From Metapseudomonas otitidis (GTDB lineage Bacteria; Pseudomonadota; Gammaproteobacteria; Pseudomonadales; Pseudomonadaceae): 64,000 nt of DNA. The stretch lies in contig NZ_FOJP01000008.1 of assembly GCF_900111835.1 (NCBI RefSeq), forward strand, positions 186,001 through 250,000, given 5' to 3'. Both the position numbers and the translations under genes were made by a program. The stretch's first letter is position 1. The number at the start of each line of letters is the position of its first letter. The notes below the pieces were generated by a model. It did no database searches and was not told the DNA's origin. It saw nothing but the letters and a program-made list of their open reading frames with translations. Shown piece by piece: positions 44,894 through 53,613 of this stretch.

Positions 44894-46348
44894 TCAATGC
44901 CTCCAGAAGTACGGCGTGCAGATCACCAGCACGGTGATGATCTCCAGCCGCCCCAGCAGCATGCCCAGCGACAGCAGCCACTTGGAGCCGTCGGGCAGGG
45001 TGGAGAAGTTGCCCGCCGGGCCGATCACCTCGCCCAGGCCCGGGCCGACACCGGAGACGGTGCTGGCCGCGCCGGTGAGGGCGGTGATCCAGTCCAGCCC
45101 CTGCAACGACAGGCCCAGGGCGATCACGCAGATGGTGATGGTGAAGAAAAACGAGAAGGTGAGGATCGAGCGCACGATCTCCTCGTCCAGGCGGTGGCCG
45201 TTGTACTTCTGCTTGATCACCGCGCGGGGGTGGATGAGTTGGTACAGGTTGGCCTTGAGCAGGATGTAGGCCACCTGGAAGCGGAAGATCTTCACCCCGC
45301 CGGCGGTGGAGCCGGAGCAGCCGCCGATGAAGCCCAGGTAGAAGAACAGCATCAGCGAGAAGTTGCCCCACAGGCTGTAGTCGCCGAGGGCGAAGCCGGT
45401 GGTGGTGAGGATCGAGGTGGTGTTCACCGCCACGTGGCGCAGCGCGTCCAGCCAGTGCAGGTCGGTGGTGGCCCAGTACCAGGTGCCCAGTACCAGCCAG
45501 ATCGCCAGCAGCAGGCCGATGAAACCGCGCACCTGGGCATCGCGGAACAGCGCCTTGCGGTTGCCCCGAAGGGTGGCGACGTAGAGGGCGAAGGGCAGGC
45601 TGCCGAGGATCATCACCACCACCGCCACCCAGTGCACCGCCGGCTGCTGCCACTTGGCCAGGGACTGGTCGGAGGTGGAGAAACCGCCGGTGGAGATGGC
45701 CGACATGGCGTGGTTGACCGCATCGAAGGCGCTCATCCCGGCCAGCCAGAACGCCAGGGTGCCCAGCAGGGTGAAGCCGACGTACACCGCGACGATGTAC
45801 TTGGCCACCATGTGCGAGCGCGGCATGACTTTCTCCGAGCGGTCGGAGGATTCGGTCTGGAACAGGCGCATGCCGCCGATGCGCAGCAGCGGCAGGATCG
45901 CCACCGCCATGCCGATGAAGCCGATGCCGCCGAGCCAGTGCAGCAGCGAACGCCAGATGAGGATGCCCTGGGACATGCTGTCCAGCCCGCTGAGCACCGT
46001 GGCGCCGGTGGCGGTGATGCCGGACATGCTCTCGAAGAAGGCATCGGTGTAGCTGATGTGCTGGGTGAGCAGGAAGGGCAGGGCGGCGAAGATGCCCACC
46101 ACCACCCAGCTGGAAACCGTCAGCAGGTACATGTCCCGGGGACGCAGGTGCGCCTGCTCCGGGCGCCCGGGAATCACCAGGCCGAGGCCGGTGATGAAGG
46201 TGGCCAGGCTCGACCAGACGAAGGCGTGGATGTCCTGCGGGCGGTCGTAGGCGATCACGGTCATGACCGGGATGACCATGCTGATCGCCAGGGTGATCAG
46301 GAAGATGCCGATGATGAAGCCGATCAGACGCAGGGTCGGCAAAGCCAT
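44894..46348 (-). CDS. trkH: TrkH potassium-uptake channel subunit (copy 1)
   Basis: Potassium-translocating membrane subunit of the Trk system, 484 residues with paired M1-P-M2 repeats. Filter-type segments visible include SGITATGATVLSGLD, ISTGGFSTSDQS and LTTTGFALGDYSLWG. It needs the NAD-binding partner TrkA, which is not in the window. It is the downstream one of two adjacent TrkH genes of identical length, the same orientation and very similar sequence. Confidence 0.92.
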   Translation of the reverse strand: MALPTLRLIGFIIGIFLITLAISMVIPVMTVIAYDRPQDIHAFVWSSLATFITGLGLVIPGRPEQAHLRPRDMYLLTVSSWVVVGIFAALPFLLTQHISYTDAFFESMSGITATGATVLSGLDSMSQGILIWRSLLHWLGGIGFIGMAVAILPLLRIGGMRLFQTESSDRSEKVMPRSHMVAKYIVAVYVGFTLLGTLAFWLAGMSAFDAVNHAMSAISTGGFSTSDQSLAKWQQPAVHWVAVVVMILGSLPFALYVATLRGNRKALFRDAQVRGFIGLLLAIWLVLGTWYWATTDLHWLDALRHVAVNTTSILTTTGFALGDYSLWGNFSLMLFFYLGFIGGCSGSTAGGVKIFRFQVAYILLKANLYQLIHPRAVIKQKYNGHRLDEEIVRSILTFSFFFTITICVIALGLSLQGLDWITALTGAASTVSGVGPGLGEVIGPAGNFSTLPDGSKWLLSLGMLLGRLEIITVLVICTPYFWRH

Positions 46349-46442
46349 GGGGCGTGCTCGGTCCGGGTGAATGAGGGCGCCATTCTAGCGACGTGCCGCA
46401 GCCTGTCCACGGGCGCCTGATTCAGGTGTAGTCGATCCGTGC

Positions 46443-47897
46443 TCAGTGTTTCCAGAAACCCCGGGTGAACAGCACCAGCACGGTGAGGATCTCCAGGCGC
46501 CCCAGCAGCATGCCGATGGTCAGCAGCCACTTGGCTGCGTCCGGCAGGGTGGAGAAGTTGCCCACCGGGCCGATGATCGGCCCCAGGCCCGGCCCCACGT
46601 TGCACACGGCAGTGGCGGCGCCGGTGAGGGCGGTGGTCCAGTCGACGCCGATCAGGCACAGGCCGAGGGCGATCACGCCGATGGTGACGGTGAAGAAGAA
46701 GGAGAAGGTGATCAGCGAGCGGACGATTTCCTCGTCGATGTTGTGCCCGTTGTACTTCTGCCGGATCACCGCGCGGGGGTGTACCAGTTGCTTGAGGTTG
46801 GTGCGCAGCATCACCAGCGCCACCTGGAAGCGGAAGATCTTCAGCCCGCCGGCGGTGGAGCCGGAGCAGCCGCCGACGAAGGTCAGGTAGAAGAACAGCA
46901 TCACCGAGAAGCTGCCCCACAGCGTGTAGTCGCCCAGGGCGACGCCGGTGGTGGTGACCACCGAGGTGACGTTGACCGCGACGATGCGGAAGGCGTCCGG
47001 CCAGCTGTAGTCCGAATTCAGCCACAGCCAGGTGCCGAAGAACAGCCAGGTCGCCACCAGAAAGCCGACGAAGCCGCGCACCTGGTGGTCCTTCACCAGC
47101 GCCTTGCGGTGGCCCCGCAGGGTGGCGACGTAGAGGGTGAAGGGCAGGCTGCCGGCCATCATCACCACTACCGCGACCCAGTGCACGGCCGGCTGCTTCC
47201 AGTTGGCGATGGAGTTGTCCGAGGTGGAGAAGCCGCCGGTGGAGATCAGCGACATGGCGTGGTTGACCGCCTCGAAGGGAGTCATGCCGGCGAGCCAGAA
47301 GGCCAGGGTGCCGAGCAGGGTGAGAGCGACGTACACCACCAGGATGTACTTGGCTACCATGTGCGAGCGCGGCATGACCTTCTCGCCCCAGTCCGAGGAC
47401 TCCGTCTGGAACAGGCGCATGCCGCCGATGCGCAGCAGCGGCAGGATCGCCACCGCCATGCCGATGAAGCCGATGCCGCCCAGCCAGTGCAGCATCGAAC
47501 GCCACAGCAGCAGGCCCGGCGAGGCATGGTCGAGCCCGGTGATGACGGTGGAGCCGGTGGTGGTGATGCCCGACATGGTCTCGAAGAAGGCGTCGGTGTA
47601 GCTGATGTGCTGGATCAGCACCATCGGCAGCGCGGCGAAGATGCACACCACCACCCAGCTGGCGGTGGTGAGCATGTACATGTCCCGAGGGCGCATGTGC
47701 AGGTGTTCCGGGCGCCCCGGTGCCACCAGGGCCAGGCCGACGATGAAGGTGATCAGGCTCGACCAGCTGAATGCGCCGATGTCATCGGTCCGGTCGAACG
47801 CCAGCACGGCCAGCATCGGCACCACCATGCTCACGGCCAGCGTGATGAGGAACAGGCCGATGATGAAGCCGATGGTGCGCAGCGTGGACAGGGCCAT
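46443..47897 (-). CDS. trkH: TrkH potassium-uptake channel subunit (copy 2)
   Basis: A second TrkH of 484 residues, 94 bases upstream of copy 1. Filter segments are SGITTTGSTVITGLDH, ISTGGFSTSDNS and VTTTGVALGDYTLWG. It differs from copy 1 at many conservative positions, and in the fourth loop has VTTTGVAL where copy 1 has LTTTGFAL; both keep the key glycines. Tandem duplication followed by divergence is the simplest reading. The copies may differ in affinity or expression. Confidence 0.92.
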   Translation of the reverse strand: MALSTLRTIGFIIGLFLITLAVSMVVPMLAVLAFDRTDDIGAFSWSSLITFIVGLALVAPGRPEHLHMRPRDMYMLTTASWVVVCIFAALPMVLIQHISYTDAFFETMSGITTTGSTVITGLDHASPGLLLWRSMLHWLGGIGFIGMAVAILPLLRIGGMRLFQTESSDWGEKVMPRSHMVAKYILVVYVALTLLGTLAFWLAGMTPFEAVNHAMSLISTGGFSTSDNSIANWKQPAVHWVAVVVMMAGSLPFTLYVATLRGHRKALVKDHQVRGFVGFLVATWLFFGTWLWLNSDYSWPDAFRIVAVNVTSVVTTTGVALGDYTLWGSFSVMLFFYLTFVGGCSGSTAGGLKIFRFQVALVMLRTNLKQLVHPRAVIRQKYNGHNIDEEIVRSLITFSFFFTVTIGVIALGLCLIGVDWTTALTGAATAVCNVGPGLGPIIGPVGNFSTLPDAAKWLLTIGMLLGRLEILTVLVLFTRGFWKH

Positions 47898-48008
47898 GGG
47901 GGATCCGGGCGAGAACGGGAGCGCGGCATTCTACTGGGCTGTTTCACCGCTGTGAAACGCTCCGCACCAGCGGCTTTCACAGGGCACCGCGGCGTTCACG
48001 CGCTGCCC

Positions 48009-48036
48009 TTGGGTGGCCGGGGTTATCGGCTAGAAT
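48009..48036 (+). promoter_or_regulatory. Candidate sigma-70 promoter of the nitroreductase gene
   Basis: TTGGGT (48009-48014), 16 bases, then TAGAAT (48031-48036), 30 bases before the start codon. Both boxes resemble the consensus and the spacing is acceptable. Confidence 0.5.
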
Positions 48037-48065
48037 GCCGGCTTCCCGAAATCAGGAGGTGGCCG

Positions 48066-48623
48066 ATGGAGGCTCTCGACGCTCTGCTCAACCGTGTATC
48101 CCTGGCCCGGCTGCAGGAGCCCGCACCGGATGCGGCCCAGCGTGACTACCTGTTCCGTGCTGCCCTGCGTTCGCCGGACCATGGCTACCTGCGCCCCTGG
48201 CGCTTCCTCACCATCGAGGGCGGCGCCCGCGAGAAGCTCGGCGAGCTGTTCGCCTCTGCCGTGCTGGCCAAGGACCCGGCCGCCCCCGAGGCGGCGCTGA
48301 CCAAGGCCCGGGGCATGCCGCTGCGTGCGCCCTTGCTGGTGGTGGTGGTGGCGCGCCTGCAGGCCGGCCACAAGGTGCCCGAGTCGGAGCAGTTGCTGTC
48401 GGCCGGCTGTGCGGCCCACGGCATCCTGCTGGCGGCCCATGCGCAGGGCCTGGGCGCCATCTGGCGTACCGGCGACATGGCCTACGACCGCACCGTGGCC
48501 CAGGGGCTGGGCCTGGCGGACAACGAACAGGTGGTCGGCTTCCTCTACCTCGGCAGTGTCGAGGGTGAGCGCCGCGCTGCGCCGGAGCTGGCGCCGGCGG
48601 ACTTCGTCAGCACCTGGGGCTGA
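48066..48623 (+). CDS. Nitroreductase-family protein (YdjA-like)
   Basis: A 185-residue FMN-dependent NAD(P)H oxidoreductase of the short YdjA type. The N-terminal RxS-like region (LLNRVSLARLQEPAPD), RSPDHGYLRPWRFLTIEG and GLGAIWRTGDMAYD near the C-terminus are characteristic flavin-site segments. AGGAGG precedes the ATG. The physiological substrate is unknown. It stands alone between trkH and the Cpx genes. Confidence 0.87.
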   Translation: MEALDALLNRVSLARLQEPAPDAAQRDYLFRAALRSPDHGYLRPWRFLTIEGGAREKLGELFASAVLAKDPAAPEAALTKARGMPLRAPLLVVVVARLQAGHKVPESEQLLSAGCAAHGILLAAHAQGLGAIWRTGDMAYDRTVAQGLGLADNEQVVGFLYLGSVEGERRAAPELAPADFVSTWG

Positions 48624-48653
48624 TCAGCGGCCCGTTGAAAACGTGGCAGCCGA

Positions 48654-49967
48654 TCAGGTGGTCGGCAGCGACAGGGTGGCGATGAAGCCACCCTGCGGGT
48701 GATTGGCCAGGGTCAGGCTGCCGCCGTGGCGCTCCACGGCGCGACGGGCGATGGCCAGGCCCAGGCCATGCCCGGCACCACTCTGGTTCGGCGCACGGAA
48801 GAAGGGCTCGCCCAGTTGGGCCAGGTGATCGGCGGCGACCCCGGGGCCGTGGTCGCGCACGCTGATCGTCACGTGCTGCGGTAATGCCTTCACCTCGATA
48901 TCCACCGGTTGCCCGGCCGGGCTGAAGCGCAGCGCGTTGCGCAGCAGGTTGTCCAGCGCACGTTCCAGCATGTCCGGCCAGCCCTGCAGGTGCGGTTCGC
49001 CTTCGCAGTGGATGCGCACCTCCTGCTCGGGCGCCAGCAGCCGGGCGTCTTCCCTGAGCTTTTCCAGTATCGGCCGCAGGACGATGGGGTGGCGTGCGCC
49101 CGGCTCGGCGTCGAGGCGGGCGAGGGCGAGGATCTCGCTGATCAGCGCCTCCAGCCGGTCGCATTCCTGGGCCAGCCGTGGCCAGAGCCCTTCACGCTCC
49201 GCCGCCGGCGCCCGCTCGGCCAGGGCCAGCGCCACCCGCAGGCGGGCCAGGGGTGAGCGCAGCTCGTGGGAAACATCGCGCAGTAGCTGCCGCTGGCTGC
49301 CGATGAGCCCCTGGAGGCGCTGGCCCATGCGGTTGAAGTCACCGGCCAGCACGCCCAGTTCGTCCCGCCGCCGTGCCAGCCGGGCCAGGCTGTCCTGCTG
49401 GTAGGCGGTCTGCCCCAGGTCGTGCACGGCGCTGCGCAGGCGGCCGAGAGGGCGGGTGATGGAGAGGGTCAGCATCAGGCTGAACAGCGTCAGCACCACC
49501 AGGGCGATGCCCAGGGCGCTGAGGGGCCAGAGCAGGCTGCCACGGTGCCAGGCCTCCAGTTCCGGGAAGGGGATGCGGTAGATCAGCAGGAAGTTCTCGC
49601 CACTGCGGGGGCTGGTGTATTCCTCGGTGATGCGTCGCCACGGTAGGTGGCCGTCGTGCTGGCGTGCTTCGAAGGCGGCGGCGCGGGGCGGGAAGGTGCC
49701 GCGCACCACGGGCTGGCCGTTGTCGTTGAGGATCTGCACGTCGATGCGGGCGCGGCGCTTGAACTGTTCGAGGAAGCGCTGGGCCTCGCCACGGCCGTTG
49801 ACCTCGTAGCGCTGCACCAGGCTTTCCGCCAGGCCCTGCAGGGCCGGGTGGCGGCTGAGGATCCAGGCATCCTGGTTCAGCGCGCGACCGAGCAGCAGGG
49901 AGAGGCCGGCGACCAGGGCCAGGGCCAGCCAGAAGGCGCCGAGGATGCGCCAGAACAGTGAACGCAC
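48654..49967 (-). CDS. cpxA: Sensor histidine kinase CpxA-like
   Basis: Envelope-stress sensor of 437 residues. TM1 about 8-28, a periplasmic domain (about 30-145), TM2 about 150-170, HAMP, then the dimerisation box RDVSHELRSPL with the phospho-accepting His234 and the ATP domain with N box (NLLRNALRFS), G1 (DHGPGV) and G2 (GHGLGLA). It lies downstream of a Spy/CpxP-like gene and its cognate regulator, the arrangement of PA3204-PA3206. Confidence 0.9.
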   Translation of the reverse strand: MRSLFWRILGAFWLALALVAGLSLLLGRALNQDAWILSRHPALQGLAESLVQRYEVNGRGEAQRFLEQFKRRARIDVQILNDNGQPVVRGTFPPRAAAFEARQHDGHLPWRRITEEYTSPRSGENFLLIYRIPFPELEAWHRGSLLWPLSALGIALVVLTLFSLMLTLSITRPLGRLRSAVHDLGQTAYQQDSLARLARRRDELGVLAGDFNRMGQRLQGLIGSQRQLLRDVSHELRSPLARLRVALALAERAPAAEREGLWPRLAQECDRLEALISEILALARLDAEPGARHPIVLRPILEKLREDARLLAPEQEVRIHCEGEPHLQGWPDMLERALDNLLRNALRFSPAGQPVDIEVKALPQHVTISVRDHGPGVAADHLAQLGEPFFRAPNQSGAGHGLGLAIARRAVERHGGSLTLANHPQGGFIATLSLPTT

Positions 49968-49989
49968 GGGGAACTCCTTTCAACGACGA

Positions 49990-50017
49990 AACCCACCCGG
50001 TGGAAGCCGGGTGGGTT
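49990..50017 (-). terminator. Hairpin between the Spy-like and kinase genes
   Basis: AACCCACCCGG (49990-50000) pairs perfectly with CCGGGTGGGTT (50007-50017) around 6 bases, between the spy stop and the kinase start. The T-run is minimal, so it may attenuate rather than end the transcript, lowering kinase relative to Spy. Confidence 0.55.
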
Positions 50018-50037
50018 CGATGACCTTTTCAGATCGG

Positions 50038-50469
50038 TTACTGGGCCTTCTGGGCGCGCTGGGCTTTCCAGGCCTCGAATTCGACGCGCTCGGCGCGGCG
50101 TTCGTCCATCTTCTTCACTTCGGCGTCGAAGTCCTTCTGCTGCTCCGGGGTCAGCAGGGCGCGGATGTCGGCGCGGTTCTTGTCTTCGCTGGCCTTGATC
50201 TCGGCCTCCATGGCCTTGCGTTCCGCCTCGGGCAGCTTGTCCAGGTACTTGCGGGTGATGTCCTGGCGGGCCTTCATGCTTTCGCCCATCAGCTTGCCGA
50301 CCTTCTGGCGCTGCTCGCGGGTCAGGTCCAGTTCCTTGAACAGGTGCGGGCCACCGTGGCCACCAGGGCCGCCGAAGCCCGGCTCGCCACGCGGGCCGCC
50401 TTCGGGCATGGCCATGGCGACGGTGGGCAGGGCGGCTGCGAACAGCAGGGCGGCGATAGTCTTGCGCAT
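50038..50469 (-). CDS. Spy/CpxP-like periplasmic chaperone
   Basis: A 143-residue periplasmic protein. Signal peptide about 1-20 (ending AMA), a Gly/Pro/His-rich linker, then an all-helical part with LTREQRQKV and LTPEQQKDF, the two LTxxQ motifs of the Spy/CpxP family. These proteins bind unfolded periplasmic proteins and can dampen CpxA. A CpxR-type box lies 85-100 bases before its start, supporting Cpx control. Confidence 0.9.
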   Translation of the reverse strand: MRKTIAALLFAAALPTVAMAMPEGGPRGEPGFGGPGGHGGPHLFKELDLTREQRQKVGKLMGESMKARQDITRKYLDKLPEAERKAMEAEIKASEDKNRADIRALLTPEQQKDFDAEVKKMDERRAERVEFEAWKAQRAQKAQ

Positions 50470-50553
50470 GGTCTGTCTCCTTGTCTCTTGAACCGGCCGG
50501 TTGCCGGATGAGCCCAGTCTAGGGAGCGCAAGGTCAAGGGCGGTCAGCCCTGG

Positions 50554-50569
50554 GTAAAGCTTCGGTAAA
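50554..50569. promoter_or_regulatory. CpxR box upstream of the Spy-like gene
   Basis: GTAAA (50554-50558), six bases, GTAAA (50565-50569): an exact match to the known tandem CpxR site with allowed spacing. It sits between cpxR and spy, 85 bases before the spy start, so it most likely drives the spy-cpxA transcript. Confidence 0.75.
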
Positions 50570-50592
50570 GGATCGTGCAGGCGGGGCGCAGG

Positions 50593-51270
50593 TCAGACGG
50601 CGTAGTAGTAGCCCCGGCTGCGCAGGGCGACGATGCGCGGGCGGCCGTCGGCGTGGGGGCCGAGCTTCTTGCGCAGGTTGCTGACGTGCATGTCCAGGCT
50701 GCGGTCGTACAGGGTCAGCTTGCGGCCCAGGGCCAATTGCGCCAGCTCCTGCTTGTCCAGCGGTTCGCCAGGCTGGCGCAGCAGGGCTTCCAGCAGACGG
50801 CCTTCGGAGAGGGTGAGGCTGACCTCGTGTCCGCCCACGCTGACCACGCCGCGAATCGGGCTGTAGCACAGGTCGCCCAGCTCCAGCTGGCTGGACTGCG
50901 AGGGCCCCTGGCTGCGCCGCAGCACGGCGCGCAGGCGTGCGGTCAGCTCACGGGGGTCGCAGGGCTTGGCCAGGTAGTCGTCGGCGCCCAGTTCCAGGCC
51001 GAGGATGCGGTCCAGGGGTTCGCCCCGGGCCGACAGCATCACCACGGGCAGCTCGGGGTGGTCGCTGCGCAATTGCTTGAGCAGCTCCAGCCCGCTGCCG
51101 TCGGGCAGCATCACGTCCAGCACCACGGCGGCGGGGGGGTGGCCTGCCAGCGCGGCGCGTGCGGAGATGCCGTCGTGGCACGCCCGGGCGCTGAAGCCTT
51201 CCTGGGAGAGCCAGCTGATCAGCAGCTCGCAGAGCTCCTGGTCATCATCGATAAGCAGCAGTTCGCTCAT
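50593..51270 (-). CDS. cpxR: OmpR-type response regulator CpxR-like
   Basis: A 225-residue regulator. The receiver domain (1-120) has the acidic pocket DDD at 8-10, phospho-acceptor Asp52 (VVLDVMLPDGSG) and Lys in YLAKPCDPREL. The C-terminal winged helix (about 130-225) binds tandem sites such as GTAAA-N6-GTAAA. The ATG at 51270 is chosen because the longer frame is unlike the family. Its spy and cpxA partners follow in the same direction. Confidence 0.9.
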   Translation of the reverse strand: MSELLLIDDDQELCELLISWLSQEGFSARACHDGISARAALAGHPPAAVVLDVMLPDGSGLELLKQLRSDHPELPVVMLSARGEPLDRILGLELGADDYLAKPCDPRELTARLRAVLRRSQGPSQSSQLELGDLCYSPIRGVVSVGGHEVSLTLSEGRLLEALLRQPGEPLDKQELAQLALGRKLTLYDRSLDMHVSNLRKKLGPHADGRPRIVALRSRGYYYAV

Positions 51271-51286
51271 GTCGCGGGGGTCGTCT

Positions 51287-51724
51287 TCAGTTGATCCATT
51301 GGCGCGGCTGGCGGCGGCCGCCACGCAGCAGTGCGCCGGCGAGCAAGGAGAACAGGCAGGCACCGCCGCCCACGGCGAACCACATCTGTTCCTCGCTGAC
51401 GAGGGGCGGATTGCGGTTGGCCTGGGCTTCACGCAGCTGCAGCTTGAGGCGCTGGTTTTCCTGGCGCAGGCGGGTCAGTTGCGCGCCGTCCTGCTCGCTG
51501 GCGTTGCCACGGTCGGCCAACTGGGCGGCCAGGGCCTCCCGCTGCCGCTCGCTCTCGGCCAGTCGCTGGGTCAGTTGGGCAAGCTCCGCCGCCAGTGGGT
51601 TCACCACGGGCGCCGGCTCTACCGCCGGAGAAAGCGGTGGAGCGGAGGGCACAGGCTCTTCGGCATGGGCCAGGGCGGCGGACAGGGCGAAGGCGAACAG
51701 CAGGGACAGCGGAACCTGGCGCAT
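51287..51724 (-). CDS. Exported coiled-coil protein with C-terminal membrane anchor
   Basis: A 145-residue protein of unknown function. Signal peptide about 1-21 (ending AHA), Pro-rich stretch, a coiled coil (about 45-100, heptads rich in Leu/Arg/Glu, ELAQLTQRLAESERQREAL), and a hydrophobic segment near 115-132 followed by a basic tail (RGGRRQPRQ). It would sit in the inner membrane with the coil in the periplasm. It lies 16 bases upstream of cpxR, so it may share the transcript; an envelope role is inferred from that. Confidence 0.72.
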   Translation of the reverse strand: MRQVPLSLLFAFALSAALAHAEEPVPSAPPLSPAVEPAPVVNPLAAELAQLTQRLAESERQREALAAQLADRGNASEQDGAQLTRLRQENQRLKLQLREAQANRNPPLVSEEQMWFAVGGGACLFSLLAGALLRGGRRQPRQWIN

Positions 51725-51759
51725 GAGCGGATTCCTTGGGGCTGGCGGCAACGCCGCGA

Positions 51760-52059
51760 TCAGGGGAATACCTGCTTGAACGGCTTGACCACCACCTGGC
51801 CGTAGACGCCGGCGAGGCGGAAGGGATCGGCCTCGGCCCAGGTCTGGGCAGCGCTCAGGGATTCGAACTCGGCGACCACCAGGCTGCCGGTGAAGCCGGC
51901 GCTGCCCGGGTCGTTGCTGTCCACCGCCGGGTGGGGGCCGGCCAGCACCAGGCGGCCTTCCGCCTTGAGCTGCTCCAGGCGGGCGAGGTGGGCGGGGCGG
52001 GAAGCCATGCGCTTCTCCAGGGAGTCGGCAACGTCGGTGGAAATGATCGCGTAGAGCAT
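51760..52059 (-). CDS. yciI: YciI-family protein
   Basis: A 99-residue ferredoxin-like (dimeric alpha-beta barrel) protein with the family pattern [41 protein letters not shown], the putative catalytic His/Asp pair in that segment, and [16 protein letters not shown]. The function of YciI is not settled. It is 8 bases downstream of yciB and co-transcribed with it, as in other gammaproteobacteria. Confidence 0.9.
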   Translation of the reverse strand: MLYAIISTDVADSLEKRMASRPAHLARLEQLKAEGRLVLAGPHPAVDSNDPGSAGFTGSLVVAEFESLSAAQTWAEADPFRLAGVYGQVVVKPFKQVFP

Positions 52060-52067
52060 GGGAGTCC

Positions 52068-52658
52068 TTATTCTTGCGGTTTGTCCGGTTCGGAATCATG
52101 CATATGACGAGCCAGGAAGATGCCCTGGCCCACCAGGAACAATAGCGTCATGCCCAGGCTGCCGAAGACCTTGAAGTCCACCCAGATGGACTGGAAGGTG
52201 AAGGCCACGAACAGGTTGGCGAAGCCACAGACCAGGAAGAACACGATCCAGGCCAGGTTCAGGCGCACCCAGATCGGCTGCGGCAGGCTCACGGCATGGC
52301 CCATGATCCGCTGGATCAGCGGGCGGTCGCCGATGAAGTGGCTGGCAGCGAAGCCCAGGGCGAACAGCCAGTTGACCACCGGCGCCTTCCACTTGAGGAA
52401 GGTCTCGCTGTGGAAGGCCAGGGTCAGGCCGCCGAACACCAGGCAGGCCACCAGGGTCAGCCACTGGCCTTTCTCCAGGCGGCGCTGGCTGATGAACAGC
52501 GCGCCGTAGACCACCACGGAGGTGGCGATGAGCACGGCGGTGGCACTGAAGATGCCCCCCAGCATGACGCTGTGGCCGGCGAGTTCGATGGCGCGGGGTT
52601 CGAGCTTGTAGACGATGAAGAAGAGAACGAGGGGGATGAAGTCGATGAATTGTTTCAC
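52068..52658 (-). CDS. yciB: Inner-membrane septation-related protein YciB (IspZ)
   Basis: A 196-residue membrane protein with five hydrophobic segments, starting [20 protein letters not shown], the standard YciB N-terminus. It affects cell-envelope synthesis and septation together with other division proteins. The start is GTG at 52658; no ATG fits the family N-terminus, and the longer frame upstream is antisense to the PHP gene. yciI follows. The PHP gene diverges 66 bases away. Confidence 0.9.
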   Translation of the reverse strand: MKQFIDFIPLVLFFIVYKLEPRAIELAGHSVMLGGIFSATAVLIATSVVVYGALFISQRRLEKGQWLTLVACLVFGGLTLAFHSETFLKWKAPVVNWLFALGFAASHFIGDRPLIQRIMGHAVSLPQPIWVRLNLAWIVFFLVCGFANLFVAFTFQSIWVDFKVFGSLGMTLLFLVGQGIFLARHMHDSEPDKPQE

Positions 52659-52724
52659 GGCGGCAGCCAGAAGCGGGATGTGGCGGCATAATAACAAACC
52701 ATTTCTCCAGCGAAAGCGCGCCTC

Positions 52725-53600
52725 ATGCACATCGATCTGCACTGTCACAGCACAGCCTCCGACGGCGCCCTGGCGCCCGCCGCGCTGGTGGCGCGCGCCC
52801 ACGAACGGGGCGTCCGGGTGCTGGCGCTGACCGATCACGACACCCTTGAAGGGCTGCCGGAGGCTCGCGCGGCTGCCGCTCGTCTGGACATGCAGCTGAT
52901 CAACGGCGTGGAGCTGTCCTGCACCTGGGGTGGGGCGACCATCCATGTGCTTGGCTACGGCTTCCGCGACGATGCGCCGGCGCTTGCCGCCGCCATCGCG
53001 GACCTGCACCACGGGCGCTGGGCCCGCGCCGAGGAGATCGACCGACGGCTGGCAGCCAAGGGCATGCCGGGCGCCCTGGAGGGGGCTCGGGCCATCCAGC
53101 GCGAGCTGGGCGACAGCGGCAATGCGCCGGCCCGTCCGCACTTCGCCGAGTTCCTGGTGCGCGCCGGGCATGTACGCGACCGTGCCGAGGCGTTTCGCAA
53201 GTGGCTGGGGGCCGGCAAACTCGGCGATGTGAAGCAGCACTGGCCGAGCCTGGCGGACGCGGTTTCGACCCTGCGGGCTGCCGGGGCGTGGATCAGCCTG
53301 GCGCATCCCTACCACTACGACTTCACTAGAACCAAGCGACGCAAGCTGGTTTCGGATTTCATCGGTGCCGGCGGCCACGCCATCGAAGTGGTCAACGGCA
53401 TGCAACCGGCGGATCAGGTGGGGACGCTGACCATCCTGGCTCGCGAGTTCGGGCTGCTGGTTTCCGCCGGCAGCGACTTCCACGCCCCAGGCGACTGGTC
53501 GGAGCTGGGCATGTACCGACCGATTCCAGAGGACCTGCCGCCCCTCGCGGCACGTTTTGACCATGCACCCAGCCTCGGCAGCCTCAGCACGGCACATTGA
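52725..53600 (+). CDS. rnm: PHP-domain phosphatase (RNase AM/YciV family)
   Basis: A 291-residue metal enzyme. PHP motifs visible: [30 protein letters not shown] and SDFHAP. YciV homologues remove 5' nucleotides from RNA (23S rRNA maturation) and act on 3',5'-bisphosphate nucleotides. It heads a same-direction run with yciO, scpA and scpB, the common yciV-yciO order. Confidence 0.88.
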   Translation: MHIDLHCHSTASDGALAPAALVARAHERGVRVLALTDHDTLEGLPEARAAAARLDMQLINGVELSCTWGGATIHVLGYGFRDDAPALAAAIADLHHGRWARAEEIDRRLAAKGMPGALEGARAIQRELGDSGNAPARPHFAEFLVRAGHVRDRAEAFRKWLGAGKLGDVKQHWPSLADAVSTLRAAGAWISLAHPYHYDFTRTKRRKLVSDFIGAGGHAIEVVNGMQPADQVGTLTILAREFGLLVSAGSDFHAPGDWSELGMYRPIPEDLPPLAARFDHAPSLGSLSTAH

Positions 53601-53613
53601 ACAGGGAGCCAAC

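Noticed and set aside
44897-48065. Long plus-strand frames opposite both trkH genes, one running into the nitroreductase
   Set aside because: Low-complexity antisense products. Only the final part from 48066 is a real gene.
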